Source: Dromaius novaehollandiae (taxonomy: Eukaryota > Chordata > Aves > Casuariiformes > Dromaiidae). From it: DNA of 64,000 nt. The notes beneath the pieces were generated by a model that worked only from the letters and a program-made list of their open reading frames with translations, searched no databases and was not told the DNA's origin. Positions 55,101 to 64,000 of this stretch are shown here, in pieces (positions within the stretch are counted from its first letter, which is position 1; each line of letters starts with the position of its first letter). Where the stretch lies: positions 17,814,501-17,878,500 of the forward strand of contig NC_088113.1 of the NCBI RefSeq assembly GCF_036370855.1. Direction: 5' to 3'. The translations under genes and the position numbers were made by a program.

Positions 55101-58100
55101 CACAGAGCAATCTCAGTGATGCAATTGGGACAGGCCTTCCTCCTTCCTCCCTCATGCAGAGTCAGATTAGCAATGGTGAGCTTCAGTCCCCTTTGTGCTG
55201 CTTTGCTGTTGCTTGGCAACAAAATCATTAATGCCGAATATACTTACAGAGCTGTAAAAGACCTCTTCTAACTCACCTTTCAGGCATATGAGGATTTCAG
55301 GCACATGGTGAAATCATCACAAAATGGCTACAGTCAATAACGATGCTGGGTTCTGCAAGGACTCCAGTCTGCTTAATACATTTCTATATGGGAAATAAAA
55401 AACATTTTTAAAAATTTGTAATGAAAATCACCAAGTAAAGATGCCTCCAATGTTTTAGTAAGAAAAATCAGATACTGCACTAATTTTCTCTTGAAGGTGG
55501 TTGGGTTGGCCAGGATGAAGCAGAATTGTTTGCACAACTAACTGCAGAACCAAGCCTATAGATTGCAAAGACCTTCCAGGACAAATGCCTTTTTAAAAAG
55601 AAGATGGTGTTAAATCAGTCTTTATCCTTGCCAAGACTGCAGCAACTGTCCTTTGGCTTGCAGAGATTGTGCTGTATAGCCAAGGAGTTTGCACAGGCAT
55701 TTATATGTATATGATAAAAATACAACTTGGTCACTTTGTTTCCTTTGCTCTTGCACCTAAAAAGAAACTAACTGAAAGAGAAAAGAAGGATTTTTATTTT
55801 TTTATTTTTTTACTTTCTGTATTTTATAGTATGATTCATCTGTTTATTGAGTTTGTACTTCATAGTTATTTAGTCAGTTTTTGTTTCTGTGGGTCTTTCC
55901 CATAGTGACAGAGAGAGAAAAACAGTTTCTATAAATAGAAGTATCTGATTGTAAAATCACAAACCTTGGCAGGGGGACTCAAGAGCAGATGCAAGCCATG
56001 AAATTACTTCTGACTTTTTAAAAATCTATTTGTGGTCAAGCTGATAATACATTTAAAACTAATAGATGAGATAGCTACTTTAAACAGTTACAGCTTGTAA
56101 AGTGAACTTATTAAATTTATCTGGGCCTTCTGGAAGATTTTTATTACCTAATATAAGTATTATAAGAAATCCATCCAAAACATGTTTTGTGTTACTAAGA
56201 ATCTACACTTTCACTGTTATCATAGCTGTTTTTTCTTATTCTCTGCCCACCCCCAATTCTTTATATTAATCCAATGCTGATGAAAAGAGCCAGACTGGCA
56301 GTCCAGGAGACTAGAGTCATCCACAGAACAGAAACAGGCAGGCCAGTGACAGTGCAAGTTTACGTCATGTTGCCCCAGCCTAGTACTTCAACCCAGCCTG
56401 AGATGGAGGGGCTGAGGGCAGGTTGTGGAGAGCCTGTGACCTGGGTAGCGTCAGATACTTTGTCATGAAAATATCACTTCGCTGGAAAGTAGAGTAAAGA
56501 TGTAGCTGTACTTCACAGTGAAGGTGTGACTGCAGAGTGCACAAGCTTGCCTCTTCTGGCATGATATAAGTATCCTAGGTAATGGCAGCAGCAATGGTAT
56601 GTGCACTGCTGCTGGTGCTGTTGTGAGAAGAGAAACCTGTCCCCCTTGGAATTGGGGTTGCCAGTTTCTACTGCTACTGTCTCTGTGCCAGCTAGTTAAT
56701 TTAGCACAATTATGCTATGTGACACCCCTTTTTTGATGTGTAGGTATACTTCGAGACTAAGAAATTATTTCACATAGATCAACAATTATTGGACGGTATT
56801 ATTTGCTGCAAATTAGGAATAAATGCACACAAGCAATTCTGATAATACGGGTTCCAGTACTTGTGAAAAATGTTCATCTAATGGCAATAGAGATGAAAGT
56901 CTGTAATGAACAGGTATGGCATTGTAAAAGAGGGAAGGGTGAGGAAGAACACAGTAAGGCTGTTACATGCTACTGTCCTCATCCAGGACTTTACAGGAAT
57001 CACCTCTAGAGGACAGTAACTAGGTAACTCCATCCATGCATGATGATTATCAGTAGCTAGGTTAGCTACTGTAATGATAATTCTGTAGATGGGAACAACT
57101 GAAAAAAAAAGTTTTCAAGCAATCCACCAGCCACAAGTCAGTGATTCTTCATGCCTTAGCTATGCAGGCAAAACCATTAGGTTTAAACAACAACCAGTGA
57201 ACTCAGCTGGGTCCAAACAGAATTGAGTCCAACTGAGAATCTTGACTGTTTGGAAATTATGAATGGAGCCTTTCAGAAAAAGTCACGACTGTCTTAAATT
57301 TATGAAAGTATGAAAAAAGTTCAATGCTTTGTATTAAGCTTTTTGTTTTAGTGCTTTTATTTAAATACTTCTGGTCATGCTTTCATATTTTTCTTTGCAA
57401 CCACAAATTAAACAAATCTTTTTTTGTTTTAAAGAAAGCTAAGATTCTTACGTTTTCCCATGCAAATAGTGCAGGATTTACGAACACCAATTTAACTGTA
57501 AGCTCCATCTCTCTCACTCAGAATGATTACAGACTCCATTCAAACACCATCTTGTCTTGTGTTGCACTAAAAAAGTACAAAATTGTAGCAAAACATGGAG
57601 CTTGATCTCTGTAGCAGTATATTGACCTGGTTCCACTAATTTCAGTAGAGCTAGCTCTGTTACCTGTTACTGAAAATGCTGCCTGCTTCTCTCCATCAGA
57701 GGAAAATATAATAAGCTACAGCAAATTTTCTCATTTTGATGTTTAGAAATACCATTAAGAGTAATTAATAACATTTATATTAACAAAACTAGACACATTT
57801 TTCAGAGGCTGTAGATACACTCAATAACTGTGAATTAAAATATCATTATCTAAACACTGCAACATAATTCTTTCTCCTTTAGGGATTCTGCATGTCTCTC
57901 ATTTCAAATTAACTTAAAACAAACCATGAAACGATGCATAGTAAAAACAAACAACTTGTTAAGACTCATTCATAAAAGTATTTACAGCAACAAGCAGCAA
58001 AAAAACAAGGAGCAGATTGTCCCCAATTTTAGTTATTCAACAGCAATAGAATTTAAAAAATTAAGCATACCACCAGGTAAACAGGATAATACTAACAATC

Positions 58101-61100
58101 CTGGAATGCAATTGGAGCAGCTTAATAGTTATATGTAGTGAGGTCAGAAAAGGAGTACCATAACAACAGGGATTATGGTGACTTGCAAAATTTATCTTTA
58201 GGAAGTCTGAGGTACTTTCAGTCAAACTTCAGGATAGGGAGAGACCGGCTTGTCCTCTGAGCAGAGGGTCCCTTGGTGCTTCCTAAGCCCCAGCTGAGAA
58301 GAAATTTTGTTGGTTATAAAGGAGCTGAATGTGCAGCAATGTACAAAGTGCTTATCAGCCACGACTGCGCCTTCCCATTGTCACCATTTGACTGAAGGGG
58401 CAAGAGGAGTCAATAATCTGCTTCACAGGAGGAAGGAAAGGACAAATTTCAAAGGGCGAGGATGCTTCCAGAGTCCATGTATTTTGTCCATGTATTTTTC
58501 AAGTATCTGAAACTACTGGCATTTGTTAATTCTGCTGCCTGCAAGAACTGTGGCATCCTGTGAAGAACTAGTTGCATGCCATTGCTGCTGATTTTTTTCT
58601 TCCTGTCTGCAATTCTGTATAGCCTGGGTTTGGCAGCCAGGAAGAGGAGGATCACTCTGACTTTGCAGGAGGCAGGTGTGATTTGTCTGTAGATAGCAGG
58701 AAGTTTTAATAATGAGGATTTTTTTTTGTTTTGCCTTATCATAAGACATTTTAAAAAGGCTATGAGGGCTTTAATGCTCACTGTACATTGCCAATAATAG
58801 CACAGATTTTCTTGTTGCTCTCTTTAATTTTTCTAGGTCCTAATCACGTGTCTATGCAGCAGTCAGGCCAGAACACTATGCCCACAACCTCTCTGAGTAT
58901 GACTGTCAGCAGTCATGGAACTGGGCCTGGTTATAGCCATACAGTGCCTGCATCTCAGAATGTGCCAATGCAAGGCCAGGGGTCAATAGGCAATTATGTC
59001 TCTCGAACAAACATCAACATGCAGTCTAATCCAGGTAAATTCCCTCTTCCTCCTTCTGGGCCAACATGCCTTTTCAGTGACCTCAGAGGTGTGCCACACG
59101 TGAATGTGTTCTGTAAATATTTTCTGTAGACAGGGACAAACACGCCAGAGGAAAAGACAGCTTTAAGACATCTTTGCATTTCAAGGTGTCAGGCACCAGT
59201 GTAAGTCAGAACAGTTTCAGACTTGCTTTAACTTACATCAGCTTGGTATGGTTAGCAATGAGTTGTGGAAAAGAGGTTTAGCTACAAGTGCAACAGCACT
59301 ACCTTATAGTCCCTGACAGCAAATCCCACAACTGTGGGAGGGATTGGCAAAGCACCCTTATCCTAGCTGAAGGAGCCTGCCAGACAAAGAATAGTACACA
59401 TTTATTGTTTGTACATTACTACCCTATTCTTATTGTATTACTGATACTTCACACTGCTTGAAGGGCATAGAGAGACTAGCAGGCAACTCAGGATTAATCC
59501 CTGACTTGTAAAAATGATTGCTACTGAGTATTTATTGGGATATCCGAAGCTTAAGAATTCTTGCAGACAATGTGAAATTCAGGGAGCAAATACATCCTAA
59601 AATGTCAGTTTATTTTAATTATCAGCAGGTATATAATAAGATGGGAGAAGAAGAAAGTTCATTAGTGAAGAACAGCAGCAATAAATGAGGCAGGAGGTAG
59701 AGAGGAACGAATATCAGTTCTTATTTCTTTCTTTAATCCTACTATAATAATGATTACATTCTTTTAAATAATCTAATAATAATCAAGGTTAGATGTATTT
59801 TTAAATGTCTGACTGAAACAAATGGCAAGAACTGACCATGTAATAACATCCTTTTTGGATTACAGTGCAGAAGAGTTAAGTATATGTAGTAGGAAAACAT
59901 CTCCCCCTGTGGAAAATTCACAGAATGATCAGGATGCAAGTTTGTTGAAGGTTTTAACTTACTTCCAAAGAGACTAGGGAGAGAACTGTCACATCGTTTT
60001 AGAAAACAGTATTTTCCATGTACATTTAGTCTCCATGATGCACCAGCAAGCAGCGACGTCACATTACAACTCAGCACAAGGAGGGAGCCAGCATTACCAG
60101 GGGCAGTCCTCCATTGCCATGATGAGTCAGAGCAACCAAGGCAACAGCATGATGGGTCAGCGACCAATGGGCCCTTACAGAGCTTCACAGCAAGGTAAAA
60201 TCTGTTACTAGATTGATGATATTCAGTCATTCCCGTGGGGTAGATAAGTCAACGAGATTTCCAAGTCACATTTATGAATAGGGAATTACAGTTGGAAAGG
60301 GAGGAAATCTCGAATGGTGAGAGTACAAGCAGAAGAATTTTACTCTGTTCTCAAGGTTTATTTACTTATTTATTTATTTCAGCTGTTCAGAAATAATTCT
60401 GCCTAACAGGGATCATATACCACTAAAGAAAAAGATGAAAATTTGATACACAGCTCACTGAAGCCATTGGGAATATTTTCATTTCCTTCAAATGGCAGTG
60501 GATCAGCCATAACATGGCACAGTTAACAAGGAAGGCACTTCTGCAAACAAGATATCAATTAATATAAAAATTAATTGATTAATTGCAATTAATATAAAAA
60601 ATTCATCCAAGACAAGGAAAACACCAAAGGATAACTACCATGTTCTAATTCCTCTCTGGAAAAAGTTCTGTGAAACAATGAAACTGCTGGACTGATTGTA
60701 ATATATAAACTGAATTTTGCTAGGAAACAAATTAATAAATCCATTAATAAATATATTAATATCAATATATTTAATTCTAACTACATTATTAAGCATGGAA
60801 TACATTCCTGTTCTTTTTAGTAACTCAGTTTAGTATATGAAATGTAACCAATACTTTTGATATTACCACATAACTGAGTGGTTTTAGGACATGGCACTGA
60901 CAATTGCATAGTTTCAATTTCAGCCATTTTTTTTCTGAGAATATGAACTTATTTCCTTTTTCTAATAAGTGAAACTTCTTTGAAACAGTTCTCAGCATAC
61001 ATAACTTGTTTACTTATCCAGATGTAAACATCGTTTTCTCCAAAAATATTCAGATAACAAAAACATCCCTGAGGAGTTCATGGACTCAGTATGCTCTCAC

Positions 61101-63037
61101 TTGTCTTTGCCTTGCAGGTTCCTCACAACAGTACATGGGTCAGGAAGAGTATTACAGTGAACAGTACAGCCATGGACAAGGCTCCTCAGAACCTATGAAT
61201 CAGCAATATTATCCAGATGGTAATTCCTGTGAGCTGTAGTCACTGTAACACTGATAATGTGTAGAATAGCATGACTGTCACATATAAGGATGTGGCAAAT
61301 CCGTAAGAATTGTTTCCAATTTAAGTGCTAGAAAATTCTAGTCCCAGTGCATGAGAGTCTGTGTATACATACACATCATACTCAACTTCCTATCTGAGGG
61401 GGTCTCTATTTCCTCTTAGCCTCATCTTTTTGCATAAGCAGCTTCTTCAATATTTGTATTCAACAGTATATATAGTTATATTAATGATGTATCAGGTAAA
61501 TCTTTGCAATTTCATCTTTTTCTTGCAGGACACGGTGATTATGCCTATCAGCAATCATCCTATACTGAGCAGAGCTATGACAGGTCATTTGATGACTCTA
61601 CACAGCACTATTATGAAGGAGGTAGGAAAACATATTGGTAGTCTTTGTAAACCAAGGCTCTAATCCCCTAAAATACTAAGGACACAGCACGTTTATGAAA
61701 TATGACTTGTAATTTCTGCATCATTAAACTGCTACTTAGCTATTACTTAAGGAATGTCCAGGAAATGGAATTTAGCTAGGCATACTATTTTTTAAACCAA
61801 AAGTGTTATCAGGTTCTATACAGAATATCATGTCAGTAATTGTACAGTAAGGCAGTCATGCTGTGCAGCCTTGTGGGATCAGTGATAGCTTGTACCTCAC
61901 CTCATGTTCCTTAGAAAAATGATCCTTGGATGTAGCTGAGCCAGGTGGAACTATAGCTATGGAAATCAAACCTTTTTTGCTGTGGGAGAAAAGACTTCCA
62001 GGATATCAGTATCCTCCAATCTTACAAAAACTGTGTAATGAACATTTTATATAATGCAAGTAAAGATAACTATATTAAAATAGAAGGTTATGATGACAAA
62101 GGTAAGCTAATGTGCTGCAGTTAGAAATGGGTTTCAGAGCTGGAAGTGAGAAAGCCTAGTGGTTAGTTCCAGGACCAACTTTTTTTAGTCTTGCTTAATT
62201 CACCTTACAAATTGTGAAAAACAGTGGGTTAAATGAGACTGATCTTTGGAAATCGCCAATACTATGAGTTTGCAATTCTACTACTAAAAAATTCTGAACA
62301 ACAGTATATCAATATATTCAGTGATACTATAGGATATCTAAACTCTAATTGACTGCAAAAATATTAACATAATTACAATACAGCTAGACAGCATTTAGGA
62401 AAAGAAATTACTATTGCATAATCTCCATTCATTCTGTTGTCTCAGGATACTGCAAATGGAATTTCCTTCTTAGATGTTTTAAAAAATACCAGTAGCAAAT
62501 AAATGTTTGGTCTTTCTGGAGTACACAAATAAACACTATTATTATCTTGAAGAAAATACTGTGGGAGGGCTTCCTAAGAAACAAGCTATACACCCTGGTG
62601 CTCTTATCTTTGTACTCTTTTCTTCTGGAACACATTTTGATTAAAAAAATATCCTTTTGGGAACAAGTTGCTTGTTTTCTTGTTTAGTGATGTGTATACA
62701 TAAACAAAAAACTCTCTCCCTTTCAAAAGAACTAAAATTCACAAGAGGAATAAACTCATCATGACTGGCAAAATGCAAGCATCTGTTTCTGGAAAGAGTA
62801 CTCTTCTACGAGTTCCATGTCAAGACTCCTGACTTCCTTATTTTCTTTATGATCAGCATGTACAGTGAGACACCTGGTTCATCCATAACCAAACTATTTC
62901 AATTTTTTTCTCATTAGGAAATTCTCAGTATAGCCAGCAGCAGGCAGGATACCAACAGGGAGCTGCACAACAGCAAACATATTCCCAGCAGCAATACCCA
63001 AATCAGCAAAGTTACCCAGGACAACAGCAAGGATATG
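46109..63037 (+). CDS. SS18L1: SS18L1 (CREST), calcium-responsive transactivator, 9 exons, 3' partial
   Basis: SS18L1 is a nuclear coactivator of the SS18 family, a subunit of neuronal BAF (SWI/SNF) chromatin-remodelling complexes that binds CBP and supports activity-dependent dendrite growth. Coding join: 46109..46177, 51709..51785, 54113..54197, 55031..55175, 58837..59034, 60030..60194, 61118..61219, 61529..61621, 62918..63037. This is 351 codons plus one base; human has about 396, so the last 45-50 residues lie outside. The SNH domain (about residues 10-75) is PRGKGEVTQQTIQKMLDENH to HRNLVYLATIADSNQNMQSL. A methionine-rich middle (SMMHQQ, IAMMSQ, NSMMGQRPMGPYR) and the QPGY region (EEYYSEQYSHGQG, GYQQGAAQQQTYSQQQ, SYPGQQQGYG) follow. 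The start MSVAFASARPRGKG distinguishes it from SS18. Confidence 0.96.
46178..51708 (+). other. SS18L1 intron 1
   Basis: 5.5 kb, mostly AT-rich. It holds a GC- and CpG-enriched pocket (48415-48640), a T-run (48793-48805) and an exact 57-bp tandem duplication (49526-49639). No exon or RNA gene seen. Confidence 0.75.
49526..49639. repeat. Exact tandem duplication, 57 bp, SS18L1 intron 1
   Basis: Two adjacent copies, 49526-49582 and 49583-49639, starting AGATGGGTGATAATTT and ending ATATCCTTCTT, with no difference I can find. Confidence 0.92.
51709..51785 (+). CDS. SS18L1: SS18L1 exon 2
   Basis: Encodes MLDENHHLIQCIMDYQSKGK then TAECT, ending phase 2 before GTGAGT. Part of the SNH domain. Confidence 0.95.
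51786..54112 (+). other. SS18L1 intron 2
   Basis: AT-rich intron with one CR1 tail (52503-52610). A CCCATTTGTAAAACAGG stretch near 53904 faintly resembles the MIR 3' end but is too short to call. Confidence 0.7.
52503..52610 (-). mobile_element. CR1 LINE 3' fragment
   Basis: AGAATCACAGAATACTTTAG, then GTTAGATGGAACTTTTTGAG and ATCACCTAGTC match the 3' end of avian CR1 (an AGAATCATAGAAT terminal repeat, then GGTTGGAAAAGACCTTTAAG) read on the minus strand. Diverged and 5'-truncated; the inner part beyond about 52570 is uncertain. Confidence 0.8.
54113..54197 (+). CDS. SS18L1: SS18L1 exon 3
   Basis: Encodes QYQQILHRNLVYLATIADSN then QNMQSLLPA, end of the SNH domain. Acceptor CCTTATTCTATAG, donor GTAAGT. 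Confidence 0.95.
54198..55030 (+). other. SS18L1 intron 3
   Basis: AT-rich intron containing a small TA-rich direct repeat (TATAGATCAAAT near 54388 and 54415). Nothing else seen. Confidence 0.7.
55031..55175 (+). CDS. SS18L1: SS18L1 exon 4
   Basis: Encodes PPTQNINLGPGGMTQSASNQ to SSLMQSQISNG. Acceptor TTGTTATTTGCAG, donor GTGAGC. Confidence 0.95.
55176..58836 (+). other. SS18L1 intron 4
   Basis: 3.7 kb of AT-rich intron with short T- and A-runs. I see no exon, RNA gene or recognisable transposon. Confidence 0.65.
58837..59034 (+). CDS. SS18L1: SS18L1 exon 5
   Basis: Encodes PNHVSMQQSGQNTMPTTSLS to NYVSRTNINMQSNP. 198 nt, phase 1 at both ends. Acceptor TTTAATTTTTCTAG, donor GTAAAT. Confidence 0.95.
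60030..60194 (+). CDS. SS18L1: SS18L1 exon 6
   Basis: Encodes VSMMHQQAATSHYNSAQGGS to GQRPMGPYRASQQ. 165 nt, phase 1 at both ends. Acceptor TGTACATTTAG, donor GTAAAA. Confidence 0.95.
61118..61219 (+). CDS. SS18L1: SS18L1 exon 7
   Basis: Encodes SSQQYMGQEEYYSEQYSHGQ to MNQQYYPD. 102 nt, phase 1 at both ends. Acceptor TTTGCCTTGCAG, donor GTAATT. Confidence 0.95.
61529..61621 (+). CDS. SS18L1: SS18L1 exon 8
   Basis: Encodes GHGDYAYQQSSYTEQSYDRS then FDDSTQHYYEG. 93 nt, phase 1 at both ends. Acceptor CTTTTTCTTGCAG, donor GTAGGA. Confidence 0.95.
62918..63037 (+). CDS. SS18L1: SS18L1 exon 9
   Basis: Encodes NSQYSQQQAGYQQGAAQQQT to QSYPGQQQGYG. 120 nt, phase 1 at both ends. Acceptor TTTTTTTCTCATTAG, donor GTAAGA. 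The following exon (expected SAQGAPSQYPGY) is not in the window. Confidence 0.95.
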
Positions 63038-64000
63038 GTAAGAAAACTGTCATTGACACTGACGTGGCAAGCGCTTGCAATCCTTCATCCTGATGTCTCC
63101 ATTCCTAACCTAAAATATGCTGTAAACTATTTTGTTGAGTAACCTTGACACCTACTTACCAAAACTAGCCAAACAGCATTGCATAAAAGGGGATTCCATG
63201 TACAGTAACATACATTAATATAGCATACCATACTGCTATGTTATCATACTGAATCCTGTTCTCTCTCTTTTGAGGAGTTGAAAATATTATGTAGAAAATA
63301 CACTTATGCCTCATATTGACTTTCTTGTAAGTGTAGATAAGAGATCACAACATTAATTCTCAGGCTTCCCACACATCTAATACTTATGCAACTGACACGA
63401 AAAAGTAGCATCTTAAAATTTGACAGAATCACTACTCCCTCATTTAGATTTCTTGCAATGCCGTATGTGCTTTATTATCACTTGGTGAGGAACTGATGCT
63501 AAAATAAAAAAGTGAAAGTGCTTTGAACATGCAGCTAACACTACCGGAGGGATTTGGAATGACTCAGGTCACCAATGGCAGTGCTCTCCACTGCCATCAA
63601 AAGCATCCGCGTTTGATGTCTGTGCTTGAATTCTCTTACTGATTGGAGGCACCTTAGATGCATTCTGTCTTTGGGGAAAGAAACTATTTCAGATTATGCA
63701 GCACACAAATAGGGTCTTGAGAGACTGGGGATAATCAAAATACTAGCTTCAAGGAAAGGGATTTCTAGTGCATCTTCTAAATGTGATACCTGACCTTGGA
63801 TGGCAATGTTAAAAAAAACTGATAAATTGAGGTGGATATAGACAGCAAGTCTGTTTCAGAAATTTAAGATCTCATGAAACTGAACATACACACTTAAAAA
63901 TTTAATTAAATTATCATCTGGCTGCAGTACTAGTAGATGTCTTTAATGACATCTACTAAATAAAAACTCTAAAAGTCTTTATATGGAACAGCCAGACAGT
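63038..64000 (+). other. SS18L1 intron 9 (partial)
   Basis: AT-rich intron to the window edge. The next SS18L1 exon was looked for and not found. Confidence 0.75.

Larger units (their letters stand above)
59035..62917 (+). other. SS18L1 introns 5 to 8 (59035-60029, 60195-61117, 61220-61528, 61622-62917)
   Basis: Ordinary AT-rich introns. A TTTA repeat lies at about 60359-60378. In the last intron 62130-62235 has a faint MIR-like order of motifs (AGCCTAGTGGTTAGTTCCAG, then CTTGCTTAATTCACCTT), too diverged to call firmly. Confidence 0.6.

Overview
The window is vertebrate nuclear DNA, most likely from a bird. Four protein genes with ordinary GT-AG introns lie in the order TAF4 (minus), LSM14B (plus), PSMA7 (minus), SS18L1 (plus). 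From general knowledge this is the order and orientation of human 20q13.33 and its avian counterpart. Intergenic DNA is compact, interspersed repeats are few, and the clear ones are eroded CR1 LINE tails and MIR-type SINE remnants, which fits a sauropsid and best a bird. The species cannot be read from the sequence.

Layout: 1-2576 is a TAF4 intron. TAF4 exon 2 (2577-3665) and first coding exon (5616-5931) follow, with an intron between them that carries about eleven decayed copies of the exon 2 start. A CpG island (about 5700-7130) covers the TAF4 start and holds a plus-strand TATA/CCAAT/initiator set pointing away from TAF4. From 7150 to 21700 there is AT-rich intergenic DNA with no supportable gene. 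A second CpG island (about 21715-23120) contains the LSM14B promoter and first exon. LSM14B runs to a stop at 33252, with 3' UTR to about 35000. It has a likely cassette exon (28037-28153) and a probable GC-AG intron in the 3' UTR. A convergent intergenic stretch (35000-38394) holds a perfect 28-bp inverted repeat. PSMA7 is complete in seven coding exons (45345 down to 38530). A third CpG island (44780-46060) is the head-to-head promoter of PSMA7 and SS18L1, whose start codons are 763 bp apart. SS18L1 shows nine coding exons (46109-63037), and its last exons lie beyond the window.

The four genes do not form a pathway. TAF4 is a TFIID subunit, LSM14B an RNA-granule and translational-repression protein, PSMA7 the alpha4 subunit of the 20S proteasome, and SS18L1 (CREST) a calcium-responsive coactivator of neuronal BAF complexes. 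All coordinates were read by hand from exon frames and splice signals. Products were named by comparison with remembered vertebrate proteins, not by a database search. I see no CRISPR array, tRNA, rRNA or intact mobile element.
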